A DNA stretch of 64,000 bases from Cyclina sinensis (lineage: Eukaryota; Mollusca; Bivalvia; Venerida; Veneridae), in the NCBI GenBank assembly GCA_012932295.1, contig JAAONU010000004.1, positions 23,010,872 through 23,074,871 of the forward strand, read 5' to 3'. The notes under the pieces are model-generated. The model saw only the letters and a list, made by a program, of their open reading frames with translations. It had not been told where the DNA came from and made no database searches. Position numbers and translations under genes: made by a program. The stretch's first letter is position 1. Each line of letters opens with the position of its first letter. Positions 24,111 through 37,075 of this stretch are shown here, one piece after another.

Positions 24111-25630
24111 GTCGAATCTGTTTCAGCTAAGCGCTTTATCTGATACGGATAACATGATGATAGAACTTGTTCGCGTAAAGGATAAAGAAAACCCAAACTG
24201 ATAAAAATATGATTATACATTACCCAGCTTATATGAGTTATATTAAGTTTACATTTGAAAGGTAAGGTAACTAGAGATTGTTTTTGATAAATGTATATGT
24301 CTCCCCCCACATGTCATTTACCATGAACAATACTAGTTATAACAAAAGGACAGTTAAGAAACGCCCGACCAGTATAAGCCAATAATATGGATAACTACAC
24401 TTGCTAATGACCATTGCTGTTATGGAGATATGAATAAGGACAAATCAAAGGCCGTAACTTCGCTTAATATCATCCGACCGGAACACGACAAATATATGCA
24501 TACCTACTCTCAATTATGATCATTCCTGTGAAGGTTCCTCAAAATCCTCTCAGCGGTTATGGAGATATGCCTATAATTATTATGTATTCAAATTGGGACA
24601 AATCAAGGGACACAAATCCAATTCAGTCTAGCAATATTGTCGGTTTTCTTGGCTGTTTAACATTTTTGCCCTATTTTTTTCTTTTATGGAATAATTTTTC
24701 TTGACTATTTCTGATAGTGTAGTTGCAATTTTATGCTCATATATATTCAGAATATGATTCATAAAAGGAATTTGTTTCACATACCCCAATCTGAAAATTG
24801 GCTGATTTTATTTGTTTTATTTATTTATTTATTTTTTGTTTGTTAATTTTAAGGATAAGTTCACATGAGCATAAATATCTTTCTTGTTTGTAACACAACC
24901 CCCACTTTTCTGGTAAATTTTCATGAGTACATATACATATCTACAAGAATATGTCAGTTAACGCAATTTAAAAGGAGGTGTGCTATGTTTTACAGTCCTG
25001 TAAACTTCATGAATTTCAGACATCTATTTGGTGGTTCCACACCACAACGGACATAACGATATCCGGATGTAACAATATAAATCACATGGTCCATTGAATA
25101 TCGTTACAAGCGGCGTTAAACTTTACTGTTTTACTACCGGAACAATAACGATATTAAAGTATGTGTCCACAACTGTAAGCCAACTAAATCATATGTCAAT
25201 AATTGTTTAAGTTGTAATTAACTATTAACTGGCCTAAGAATACTTGTTTCAAGAAGATCATTATTTAATCTCGTAAAAACAGTTTCGATTAAAAAAAGAA
25301 ATAGAATGTATCTATAAACAAGATTTGTTTTCTACATATCGCATATACCAGTACACTGGCAATTGTCGCCTTCTACCATAAAACTCCCTGAATCGGTAAG
25401 AAGTGTTCGAAGGACTAACCGACCGATTTATTATACGGTGGTCGCTCGATCAATTCCCATCATTGGTGAAAGGCTTTTGTAACTTTTAACTTTACAAACA
25501 TAAGACTAGAGTATGGTTTGAACATTAAACGTAAGCAAATTTAATATATGTTGTACGGACTAGCTTTCCGATCGATTTAGAATGAATATGTTTAAACCTC
25601 AATATTTAAACCCCCAATATCTTTACCATT
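24111..25630. other. Upstream of MRH copy B, nothing recognised
   Basis: No coding signal. Two related stretches (24412-24460 and 24552-24615) share ggttatggagatatg and gacaaatcaa, pointing to an old short repeat. Confidence 0.35.
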
Positions 25631-25635
25631 TATTA

Positions 25636-26270
25636 TCCCCCGCCGAAGGTAGAGCGATGTAGATTTGGCGTTGTCCATCCAGCTGTTTGTCCGTCCATCC
25701 ATCCGTCACAGTTTGATAGGGACATAACTCTAGAACTGTTTTAGTTATAAACCTTCAAAATTACCTGGTTAAATCTAATTTCGTGGAATTGAAGTGTATA
25801 GAAACTGAAACTCCTCATTTCATATTTTTAGTTATTCCCCGTTGCTATTTTTCCTATTTCAAGTTATAAACCGAAAACATTATATGTGGTTAAATCTAGA
25901 AGTGCAGTGTATAGGAACTGTAACTCTTTACTTCATAATTTTAGTTACTCCCCTTTGCTATTTCTCCCGTTCAATTTTTGTTAGGACCATAACTTTAAAA
26001 GTATTTAAGGGATCAAATTTAAAACTCAAAGGTGCATTTAGGAGTGATGCAGTGCATAGTAACTCTTCACTTGATAACTTTTAAGTTATTGTCCTTTGTT
26101 ACTTTTTAGCATTTAATTTTGTTCAGAATGAAACAAAAAAGTATATAAGGCCTCTACATTAAACTTCATAGTGCGTAGATGTCATTGAAGTGTAGTGCAA
26201 TGCATAAGAACAGTAACTATTCATTTCATAATTTTGGAGATTTTAAGAGATTGCTTTGAAGATTTATGAA
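25636..26270 (+). mobile_element. GTCC-headed repeat element
   Basis: Opens ccccgccgaaggtagagcga, with tgtccgtccatccatccgtc nearby, then about four degenerate units of roughly 130 bp containing ggaccataact, ttcataattttagttattcccc and agtgcaatgcat-like words. No coding capacity. Confidence 0.7.
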
Positions 26271-26555
26271 GATTAATTTATAAAGCTTTAAGAGCATGAC
26301 AGGCAACATATTGTAACATTGCTTTGTGTTATAAACTTTGCATTGTGATATATTTGAAGTATGGATTGTAGCTTTGTATTTTGAATTGTAGTGCATTTAT
26401 AGCTAACTTTGTGATTTAACCCAGCTAGCTCGTCTGTTTTCGAAGAAGAAAGTCAAGATATTATTAATCCTGAGTCGTCGTTGTCGTCAGCGTCAATGTG
26501 CAAAATCTTTAATATAGCTGATTACTCATAATCCTTAGGACGTAGAGTTTTGATA

Positions 26556-26775
26556 TTTGGTGTGTGGATTTGTATAATAAACCTCTACCGCGCTGGTTCA
26601 AATCATGCGATCGGGTCAATATTGGCCCTGCCCTTGGGCATATTCTTACGAACATGAAAGTCCGTAACAGAAAGATGCATCTTAGAATACACAACCCAGA
26701 GCGAAATTCAAACTCCGATCTCTGCGTGACAAGCCATCGCTCTAACCACTTATCCAAAGATTCGATTCCCTGACG
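26556..26775 (-). mobile_element. tRNA-Asp-derived SINE
   Basis: On the - strand, from about 26772 down to 26695, the sequence keeps tRNA-Asp order: ggataagtggttagagcg (A-box region), cttgtcacgcagagatc (anticodon loop with GTC) and gagtttgaatttc (B-box region). About 130 bases of body follow. Mismatches in the stems exclude a working tRNA. Confidence 0.65.
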
Positions 26776-26884
26776 CAGTTATCAGAGGTTGTATTTATAC
26801 AATTATAGGTAGGTGTGCATTAGACCGTAACAATATAATATAGTTATATGGGAAAAACTTTGTAAATCTTCTGCTCTAAAAGTG

Positions 26885-27260
26885 CTTGACACAGAGCTCT
26901 GTAATCCGATGTTTATCCGTCCGTCTGTCACACTTTTTGTTCGGAACATAACTCATTAACTTTTTAAGTTATGAACCTTAAACTTCATATATATGATTAG
27001 ATTTAATCGAGAAGAAGTGCAATGCATAGATAGTGTAAATCTTCACTTCATAATTTTGGAGTTATTTCCCTTTGTAATCTTTTATCTATTTTTAATTTGC
27101 TTGGACATAACTAAAAATGTATTTGAGGTATCAAATTTAAACTTCATTGGTGCATAGATGTCATTTAGAAGTCATGCAGTGCATAGCTACTTAACTCTTC
27201 ACTTGTTTACCAAACATTGCTGGTGTTCCGCTGCTTTTGAGAGTGTTTTGACATCATTTC
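26885..27260 (+). mobile_element. GTCC-headed repeat element, truncated
   Basis: Opens tccgtccgtctgtcacac and continues with the same 130-bp unit words as 25636-26270 (cataactcattaac, tttcataattttggagttat, agtgcaatgcat). Confidence 0.65.
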
Positions 27261-27776
27261 TCTCAAACGACGTCATTTATGATAACAGGTAATTCTGCTT
27301 GGCACAGTTCAATTTTTACGGGTATCGATTAATTATAGATAAAGATACCAAATTGATTTGCCACAAAAATTCCAAGGTCAAAGATATATGTTGACAGCCC
27401 CATTCCAGTGATTATTAACATTCGGCGATGGATATCAATTCAAAGAATTTGCCCATCGCAAGTTAGCAGTTTAAATACCAGTTGACGAGTTTAACAATTT
27501 ATTTGCGTTACAGAAATTTCCCAAACGACAGACATCTTGTCTAGACTCTTTTTATATTTGAGCGTATGACAATCAATCATACAGCAAGGCATTGTGCTAT
27601 ATAAGTTTGCCGTCGGATGTGGCAACATTGCAATGAAATTTAAATTTATGATAGTGTATTTAGAACTCATGTCGGAAGACAGTTGCTGTGTGGGGAAATG
27701 GGGGAGGCCAATTGAGTCATGTTCCTACTGGCCTTCTGAAAAGCTAGGTATGCATAAACATGTATTTATGTTTATT

Positions 27777-28395
27777 TTATGCCCCCGAAGGAGGGCATAT
27801 AGTTTTCGAACTGTCCATCTGTCAGTCAGTCAGTCTGTCTATTTGTAAGTCAGTCAGTCAGTCAGTCAGTCAGCCAGTTTTACCGTCAAAAAACTTTAAC
27901 ATTGCCATAACTTCCTTATTAGTAAACAGATTTACTTCAAACTTGAAAATTACACCGCTTTTGATCACTGTTTGACAAATTTATGACCTTGACCCCTAAA
28001 TAACATTGACAGTCAAAAATATACATAATTGACCAGAACTCCCTTAATACTCATCAGATGTAGTTTGTGCTTGAAAACAACAGACCTTTGGACAAGACCT
28101 TTCCACTCACTTATATCCGTATGACTTTGACCCCTAAATTACCTTGACGTTAAGGTGTAACTGTAAAAAAATCCCATGTTCTTGAACCAATATTTTTTAT
28201 TCATGTTTGCACTCGACAATCCTTCGGGAAAAGTCTTCCATATGCAATGTTTTTACCTTGACCCCTAAATGATATTGACCTTGATATCAAATTGTTTAAA
28301 AATACCCTTCTTTTGAAGCATCTACAATTTATTCATCTGGTTCTTAGCTCTAAGGTCAAACACCACTTTAGGGGTAGTGTCATCTTTCAGTGTCA
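27777..28395 (+). mobile_element. GTCC/CAGT-headed repeat element
   Basis: Opens atgcccccgaaggagggcatatag, then a (TCAG)n run to about 27875, then units with tgaccttgacccctaaat. It ends near gtcagttcttgtt. No open frame of note. Confidence 0.7.
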
Positions 28396-28974
28396 GTTCT
28401 TGTTATAATATACCATTAAATCATCCAATCCATTGAAAATTCTCCTCTAAACGAAATTTTCTTGGTGGAAAAAGTTTCTCTCAGATAGACATCTCTGAAA
28501 AATTCCTTTCCTAAAATGATGTCACATTATTGTTTTTGTAAAAATAATAACAAGTAATTAACAACTAAACGATGAAATCAATGTTTACAGAAAGCAATGC
28601 ATTATATTGTCATTGATAAATTCCCTAGTACATTAGACTCTCGACAGAATTAGTAGATGTTTGAACCCAGTAAAGAGACCGACAAGTCCACTGTCCTACA
28701 AAGCTTCCAAATGTTTCAATGTGTTGGTATGAACATACTATTGTCCACGTAAGGTTACTCAATCAGAAGACCTTTAAATGCTAACTTGTCTGTTAGAGAA
28801 CGAATTGGGTTTTGTTTCAAACACGTTTTCGTTGTTGCGTGAAATGTTGACAAACTTTAAGATTAAATTTCTATATGAGAACAAATTTTCAAATCGAATA
28901 AATCAGATTTTTTGTGACATTTAATATCGCGTCTAGGGTTCTATGAAAAAAGAGCTAAATCGTACCGCATCATA

Positions 28975-29832
28975 TACTGATCACAAACAGTAGGGGATAT
29001 TGTAGGTAATTGTTGTTATTGCGAGATATAAAGAAAACCCTAACCGTTTGATGTTTATTTAATCAATTAAACTAATTTTCATTCACATGTTTTTATCGAA
29101 ATGTTAACTTCTTCCTGACATCTTTAGGTACTTTAAACAGCGACCAAAGTCATTACGTTAACGTTATCATTTTCGCACGCCCTCAATTACTTGTTGGACC
29201 TCCTGACCGTCTGAGTGAAGGCGGTTTTTGTTTGTCTCGAGACATTGACCTTTCTAACATTTTTGAAGGCGTTCCTAAAGGTTTGTGGCCATCAGTGTTC
29301 TATTACGGAGAGCTTGATTAACAACATGGCGGTCGTCTCGGACGTCAGTACATCTTGTACGTCCACTTCTTTGGATATTAATCACGTCACCAATTGTTTG
29401 ATAGCGTGACCATAATTGACAGACAACGGAATGTGAAACATTCAAGTCAGCTGCAGCCTGGACCTGTGTTCTTTCGGTATGGATCAAATCAATGGCCCGC
29501 CAACGTTGACGTTCCGTTAGACGTCTATAATTCCAAAAGCAACTTGGATTGTGAATTTGTATTTGACATCTACACAACACAATATCCTGGAAATAATGCC
29601 CAACTAAAGTCACAGTTACCATGATTTCGTTCAATGTTAAAATCCGCGTGCTACAACTCATGTCTTGAAGTTGCACGTGCAGCACAAATTTGAACAAGAT
29701 TTCTATACTTTAGTGACCACGTTATCTACACATGAACGACCATTGTAAAAATATACATGATGATTGGCTATAAAGAGTAGGTTTCCCATATAATAAAAAT
29801 AATATAATATCCGCTACTTTTTGTGAACAGTG
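28975..29832 (-). mobile_element. Tc1/mariner element, internal-deletion copy
   Basis: About 858 bp, flanked by TA at 28973-28974 and 29833-29834. The inverted ends match over about 26 bp (left actgatcacaaacagtag; right, reverse complement, actgttcacaaaaagtag). Relative to the 1.5-kb copy at 35580-37075 it has lost about 640 bp covering the catalytic domain, with the break near 29205. The empty site is preserved in the paralogous unit near 34480, which confirms both ends. Confidence 0.9.
29275..29697 (-). pseudogene. Tc1-type transposase, DNA-binding part only
   Basis: The frame contains RRLTERQRWRAIDLI, VQAAADLNVSHSVVCQLWSR and IQRSGRTRCTDVRDDR, the paired helix-turn-helix and linker typical of Tc1-like transposases. 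The DDE catalytic domain is missing through the internal deletion, so it cannot catalyse transposition; a defective DNA-binding product is conceivable but unlikely. Confidence 0.88.
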
Positions 29833-31589
29833 TATTTGTTTATAGTTTGGCTTATGTCTAGTGTAAAAAAGGTCTGTGTTTACACAATATACAATTGGAA
29901 GGAAGAAAAGGGATAAGAGGATGGGTCAATTAAAAAAAAATAAAAAATGTATTTTTTGTTGTTGTTTTGTACATGGATTCGGATAGCATACAAACTTCAT
30001 TTGTTGAAAAAAATTAAAAAGAACAGAAGCTTCAAGAACAGAAGAACGAAATCTATTTCAAATTCATTAAAATGTTAAAAACGCATCCCTTTAAAAAATC
30101 CATACACCCATAAATCATGTCATTTCATATGTATAGTTCTTTAAGTAAGTTTTCAGATTTTTTTTGTAAGGTATTTAATCATGATAAACATCAGAATCTG
30201 TCAGAGGAAATAAGTCTGACTTGCGAAAGCAGAAGTGTGCAATACCGTAGACAAATTCTGAGAAAAAGTAAATTTGTTTCACCACTTTATAAATGTGGTA
30301 TTGCCCTGTAATAACCTTGATGTTTTGCATGAAGCATATTTACATAAGCAATACATTTTGGTCATTTTCTAATATATCATAGTTTTAGGTTTATATGAAA
30401 CCGTTTTAAAGGATAAACGTCATGTCAGAATTGGTTCGATAAACAGAACCCGTTCTTGTTTTTTCCAACATCTGTTACTACGTCTTAAACACATAGACGC
30501 AATTCCAGACACATGCTTAAAATACCACTGCGAAAGTTTCTTTAATTTAAAATGTATTTATCCATACACATCATGTCTAGGTATTTACACTCATACAAAA
30601 AAAGTAAACTATTAAAATTACCACTATATTGAACACATTATTAACATGATTATCACGGTTAACGACATAAGACCTATAGCATGTAAACGCAGCTAAACCA
30701 AAAGGATTGTACAGATGAAAAAGGAAAATTAATTAGTGTTAATAATAACAATTGTAGTAGGATGGAAAAATAAATTGAACATATCAATAATTGGGAGGGT
30801 TTCATTTGGTCACAAGCTCAGGAACTAGAACCCTACCACAGCAAAATAATGTATCTTCTGCCAGGAAACACGAAGCCATACGTCACCTTGCTTCTCATGT
30901 TGTCTCCTTATAGTGACAATAGTATTTTGTCTGAAAAAATCATGGTCCTCTTTATTGTGGGCGTTTAAATTTAATCATCCTCTATTTTGAGATACAAATG
31001 TATCAATATCGAAATATTTTGCTTTATATTTCAATAAAAAAATGAAATGCATTAACCTTTGCAAGACGAGAAAAAGGAAAAAAGTAATAACGTAAACAAC
31101 AAAATAGAATTGAAGCGACTGATTAAAACGGAAATGGTACTATCAATTTACAACTGCCTTTTCTTGCGAGTGCTTGTTTTCAAAAGAATAGTCTATTTTC
31201 GAAATATTATTGGAAGAAAAAAATCGAGTAACCTCCCAAGATGCACTGAAAATTTCGTGCTCGAAATAGAAGTAAAAATAAAAAAAATATTGTGTTCTAA
31301 AAGGTATTTGTACAAAGTTCTGATGTGGTAGTAGATCTTCATCTAGGAAATGTTATAAAACAGATCTTAAGATATAAATGGGGGTAAGATAATAAACTAA
31401 ATTCTGAGCACCTCTCCCCACTGTGCGTATGTAGGTATACATTGCCTATCAGAATACAATTCAAATCATACCGCATCAAGAAGTGATTCAAAGAGCATAG
31501 TTTTGAGAGTTTAGAGAAACCAAAGAGGAATTCGGACCTGTTTAAAGAATTATAACATTAATTGGTAGGATATTCATAAAAAAGGAAAC

Positions 31590-32458
31590 ATTATATCCCT
31601 CCCACATCCTACCAACAGACTTTATAAACAAGATGGCCAGTCAGGTTAGAAGTAAATCAGCAAATTCATCTAGTTCATCCAGAAGAGAATCAGTTAACGC
31701 CTCTCTAATGGGAAAATCAAAGGAGAAACAACGAATCAAAGACAAACCAAACAAAGTCGAGAAAACGAATTTAAAACAAAACTGTCCGGAATCCGGGTCA
31801 GAGAAAACCGAACTAGACATCAAATTTGACGAATTTAGAGATGAGGTAAAAGTATTGTTTAGTGAGTTCAACGAATCCTTTGATAAGAAAATAGTTGCCT
31901 TCGAAAAGAGACTAAGCGGTACTTTTAAAGAAATAAAGAAGGAATTAGCCGTGGTAGAGTCAGATGTGTCGGAGACAAAGGCAGACATAGTGAACTAGGG
32001 CTAGAAGTTAAAGAGATAAAAAGTAGAATGATGTGGCAGGAAAAAAATGACAGGCAGTACAACCTGCTCTTCTATGGTATGGCAGAGAAAGTAGGTGAGG
32101 ATATAGAAAAGGTAATGAAGAGTTTTTTCAAAGCTAACTTAACATAGATAGAGACCGCGTGAGTGATATGAGATTTGCAAACTACCATAGGCTCCCGGGA
32201 GAGTCAGGTGGACCTAAACCAGTAATAATTAAATTTCAGTCAATGAATGACAGAGACAAAGTTCTGCTTGAGGAGAGGAAAAGGATTCTTACTGACCTTC
32301 CAGTGCCAATGAAAAAAGAGAGAGGACGACTTGCCAAAAAAGCATATGAAATAAGACAAACAGAAGGTCTAAAAACACGAATTATCGAAAAAAGTCTGCC
32401 ACGCCAGTTCCTGATGGAGCATAATGGGGTAGTATTCACTCTTGCACGAACATGATAT
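31590..32458 (+). pseudogene. LINE ORF1-like fragment (RNA-binding protein of an L1-type element)
   Basis: Two frames: 31633-31998 starts MASQVRSKSANSSSSS, is Ser/Lys-rich and ends in a coiled coil (EFRDEVKVLFSEFNESFDKK, then EIKKELAVVESDVSE). A stop at 31996 and a frame change follow; 32159-32458 reads KPVIIKFQSMNDRDKVL and LPVPMKKERGRLAKKAYEIR, which is the RRM plus C-terminal layout of L1-like ORF1 proteins. No reverse transcriptase follows. The broken frame marks it as dead. It sits between the two units of the segmental duplication. Confidence 0.75.
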
Positions 32459-32900
32459 TGAGCTGCTGGAAATTCTTCCGATGGACTATTAGGTGGAAAG
32501 TGCTAGCTGTAACTCATCCCATAGAATTTCAGCTGGAAGAGGTTGCGGAAACCTTGCCGACCAGACAAGACGCGCGATCCATTCCTGGCCTAGGTACACC
32601 TTACCACTGCGCACTGCCCCTGCACAAAACCTCACAGTCGTCGATGCAGCGCTTGGGAGTGAAGGTACCTGGCAAGAGACCTCACAGAGGTCAGTGCGTC
32701 CATTCCAGCCGATGCAACCACCTGAATATCTCTGACACTTTATATCAAAGGTTGTGTTCAGCAGCGTTAGTTTAGCAGAAACGCCCTTCCGATCATTTCC
32801 ACAACTCACCCGTCTATCTGTATAGGCTTATCTAAACTCGTCGTGCACGCCAATCCTCCATGCTCTAGCATAAGTGGTCAACAGTGCATTAGTATATAGT
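32459..32900. other. GC-richer segment of unknown origin
   Basis: Base composition rises clearly against the surroundings, and frames of 80 to 107 codons stay open on both strands. None shows a family I recognise. It could be an exon fragment carried by a retroelement or a piece of another repeat. Confidence 0.35.
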
Positions 32901-33023
32901 CTGGCGGTGATTCGCGAAAACATGTTTTCTCAACCGAAGCAGGCCTTCAATAATTGTAAAAGAGAAATTATAATTCATAAATCTATCAATAAGAAATAGC
33001 ATTGAATAATAAATATTTTACAA

Positions 33024-33041
33024 CTCTCTCTCTCTCTCTCT
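33024..33041. repeat. (TC)n microsatellite
   Basis: Nine CT/TC units. Confidence 0.9.
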
Positions 33042-35579
33042 ACACTCTACATATATATAGCAATATTTATGTCGTCAATTATGGATCATTTCTGACATTT
33101 GCATTTTATCGGTTTTAAATGATTATATTTTGCAGCTGTCAAATCAGCGCTTTTAAATTTAAACGCTTCGACCGTTTATCCACTACCTCTGGGATACAAG
33201 TAACGCATTCAAAAATGTCTAGACTCTTTATATATTTGAGCGTATGTCAATCAATCATACAGAATGACACTGTGCTTAGATTGCCTTCGTGTAAGCCAAC
33301 ACTGCAATGCAATTTGAATTCTTGATAGTGAATTTAGAGATCTCACCAGAAAATAAAGTAGTGTGTGTAGATTAAAAAGGCGTACAGATTGTTCTACAGA
33401 GCTTGTAACGACGTCAATGCGTCCTTAAACACGCATTTTAACTACGATCAGCAAATAACAAAATGAGCAGGATAAGATATTTTTAGTACTTAAACGACGG
33501 TATTCTTTAACTTAATCAACCTTATAGTTACGATTGACAAGAGCATTGTGACGAAATAAGATTTATTCGTGTGTGAAAATTAGAAATATCTGTATTTTAG
33601 CTCCAATTTTAGGACTTGCGTATCATTTGTATGAAACTTTCGTGTATTTTACACAGTCCTATTTGTGTACAGAAAACATGTTCTTTTGCAAATGGATAAT
33701 AGCTTTTCTTTCGAATTTAATTATGTCATGTTTTTTACCTGATAATGTATTCTATAAAGCATATGGACTAATATGGAGTTATCTTTATTTTTAAATTTCT
33801 TAAATAAACATAAGAAATTGAAAATCGGAAACATGGGTATCAAGAACAGGGGGTAGTCGATATAAACATTTGAAATCGGTGACATGGGTAACAGTCACAG
33901 CGTAGACGAACAGAAATTATATTGTTTAAGACAGACGGACGGAAGAAAATGCCTGAGACAGAGAGAGAGAGGGTACACTTAACTTTTTTTCATCTTGTGC
34001 TTGCTACGGCATTAGTCAGATAAAAATCCAAGGCTCCTAAAAAGAGCAGTTTACGTTTTCCTATTCTATTATTTCATCTAAGATGAGTTTGAAAAAACTA
34101 GGCACTATCTTGGCTTAATAGAAGGTGAAAGCTTCTCATCTTAATGTTTGGCTTTAATGACGTTTTGGTCTGCACAGCGTTACAATGTCTAGACACTTCG
34201 AGCAAATACACTTTACAACTTATTGTTCCGTACAAAGATTTCGTGAACAAAGCGCAAGGTTACAGAATCAGACAGACCTCGGAGATAAATACAAAATTGT
34301 CTGTCAGAGGACGAACAGGGTCTTGGTATCAAAGACGTTTTCTTTGCTGCATGAAATATTGACGAAAAACATTATATATAAGAACAGACATTTGTTCAAA
34401 TAGGAGTAATCAGAATTTTTGTGATAATTAATATTGTGTCTGGGATTCTGTGAAAAATGGATCTGACTCATTCCGCATCACTTTTGTTTATATTTATTTA
34501 CTAGAGTTTGGTTTATTTCTTGGAAAAATAACGAGTTGTGTGTACACAATATAAAATGGAAAATAAAAGTTATAGGACAAAAATTAAGATATCTGATTCT
34601 TAAAACTTTTATAAATTCAACATCTTTAAACAGATGAAGCTTACACACAACCTACGTCATTCTCAACTTGCGTTTAATAAGTTGGATTCGTACATATTTT
34701 TATTGCTTAAAAACAGAAAGAAACGCGCGGTCGTCTTTATACATAAATCATAAAACCAAACTTCAATGTCAGCCAAGACAAAGCTTTTAGACTGTGTCCA
34801 TCGATTTCAAAATAACCTCAACTTACTAATGTTTCAGACAAAAAATCATATATTTGGATTACTAAACATGAGCACGTGTGACCAAGTTAATAAAAAAAGA
34901 ATGTATGTAGATACATTACAGCTTATGTTATATGTAACAGGTCTAGATATATGACAATGCCACCTTGACTTTCTTATGTTTTTCAGAATTTTAATGTTTA
35001 TATTCCTGGGTCTGTCAGATAAAAAAGTACAAATCATCATAAAAGAGAAATTGTGAAACAGGACGATTATCTTTAAAATGATAAATAACCGCTTGGTTAC
35101 CTTGATGTTTTATTATATATGAAACGTGTCTGTGAAAGCGATGCAGCCAGATCATTTTGCTCGTAAAAACTGTATGACAAGATGTTCGAAATCTGAAACA
35201 TAGAATTTGAAATGTCAAATGACTTTTGTTTAGGGAAAAAAATCTTGTTTGACCTTTTGCTTCCTCAAGATAAATGATTGCTTTCTAATATACAACGTTC
35301 CAATAATAACTGCACTATAAACTTAATATCAGAATTGATTCAATTTGAACAGGGATTACAAATACTCTCCGACTACTTCTATAGCACAGAAGCACAATGC
35401 AGTGCAGGTGTATAAGTCAACGGCAAATGTTTATTTTTCGTCTAAGCTTTAAAAAAAAGTGTTTTGAATATACGAAGTCCATAATAAAATACACGGAAAG
35501 ACAACAGGGGATATAGTAGTTTGATAGTCAATAATTATTATGAAACCTATCGTAAAAAATAATCTCGTAAAGAGACATA

Positions 35580-37075
35580 TACTGGTCACAAACAGTTGGG
35601 GATTTTGTAAGTAATAGTGTTTTTGCGAGTAATTAAGAAAAACCTTACCTTTCGATGTTTATTTAATCAATTAAACAAATTCATTCACTCATTTTAATCG
35701 AAAATTTAACCACTCCATGTCATCTTAATGAACTTTAAACAGCGTCCCAAGTCATTACGTTAACGTCATTATTTTTACACGCCATCAATAACGTGTTAGA
35801 CCATCTCTATTGTCGCAACAAGCTATGCAACGACGTCTCATGCTCACAATGACTCATGGCGTGCAAAGGGATTCTGTCCCACTCTTCGCGCAACGCCGTG
35901 TCGAGCTCACGTAATGTTCTTAGTGGAGGATCACATCTTAAGACACATTTTCGAAGAATGTCCAAAACATGTTCAATAGGTGATAAGTCCTGACTTATCG
36001 CTGGCCATGGTAAAGTACGGACGTGATGCTCTTCCAGAAACTCAGTGACAAGTCTTGTCCCATGGGCTGTAGCGTTATAATCCTGGAAGATGAATTCTTT
36101 GCCATGACGTTGAGCAGACTTAATAACATGCGCAGCCAACATGTTGTCACGGTAGTACTGGCCAGTCACACTGTCATGTAACACATAAAGCTTTGTTCTG
36201 GCAGTCATAGTGATGTCACCCCATAACATAAAAGACCCAGCCCCATATCGGTTGTGGGCAACCCTAACAGCATCTGTAAAACGTCCACTTGTTCGACGCC
36301 AGAATTCTCCTTCGACCATCACGAAAGTCTAAGTGGAATGGATTCGTCACTGAACATCACATGTGACCACTGGTTAATATTCCACCGACGCCACTGTCTA
36401 CATCGCGCCAAATGTTCCTGATGATGCCGTGCTGTCAACAGCAAGACCACTTGCGGGCGCCTAGCGTTATGACCGTCTGAACGAAGGCGATTTCTGATTA
36501 TCTGTCTTGAGACATTGGCGTTGGTGTTGTTGAAGGTCTATGGTCATCAGTGCTCTATTACGGAGAGCTTGATTAACAACATACCGGTCGTCTTGGACGT
36601 CAGTACATCTTGGACGTCCACTTCTTTGGATATCAATCACGTCACTAGTTGTTAAATAGCGTGACCACAATTGACATACATTGTACTGTGAAACATTCAA
36701 GTCAGCTACAGTCAACCCTATGTACTTTCTGTTTGGAGCATACAAATTGCCCGCCAACGTTGACGTTTCGTTAGGCGTCTCATAATTCCAACTGCAAATT
36801 TGTGTGACATCTACACAACACAATATTCTGAAAGTTTTGCCCAACTTTAGTCACAGTTACCATGATTTCGTTCAATGTTAAAATCCGCGTGCTACATTTC
36901 CTGTATTAAATTTGCACGTACCACACAAATTTGAAAGAGATTTCTATAATTAAGTGACCACGCTATATACATATGAACGACAGTTGTAAAAGTATACATG
37001 ATGATTGCCTATAAAGAGTAGGTTTCCCATATCATAACAAAAAAACATAATATCCGCTACTTTTTGAGAACAGAA
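35580..37075 (-). mobile_element. Tc1/mariner element, nearly full length
   Basis: About 1.5 kb, flanked by TA at 35578-35579 and 37076-37077. The inverted ends correspond to actggtcacaaacagt and (reverse complement of right end) ctgttctcaaaaagtagc, the same family as 28975-29832. It carries one decayed transposase gene on the - strand. Confidence 0.9.
35807..36844 (-). pseudogene. Tc1-type DDE transposase, frameshifted
   Basis: Read from 36844 down. The first part (36844-36467) has the helix-turn-helix region (DLNVSQYNVCQLWSRY, IQRSGRPRCTDVQDDR). The frame then breaks; a middle piece with HVMFSDES (first catalytic Asp, codon at 36348-36346) is followed by a stop. The last part (36322-35807) has RYGAGSFMLWG, the second Asp in FQDYNATAHGTR and the Glu in WPAISQDLSPIEHVLD, about 35 residues on. 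Family members are about 340 residues in one frame; here at least two frameshifts separate the domains, so the gene is dead. Confidence 0.92.

Larger units (their letters stand above)
27537..31010. repeat. Segmental duplication, unit 1
   Basis: Order-conserved matches to 33218-37400: ctagactctttttatatttg at 27541 versus 33221; tgtgacatttaatatcgcgtctagg at 28913 versus 34421; ttacacaatatacaa at 29879 versus 34531; ataaccttgatgtttt at 30311 versus 35097; tagtgacaatagt and atggtcctcttta at 30912 versus 37301. Similarity is moderate, so the duplication is old. This unit has two insertions that unit 2 lacks (27777-28395 and 28975-29832). Confidence 0.75.
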
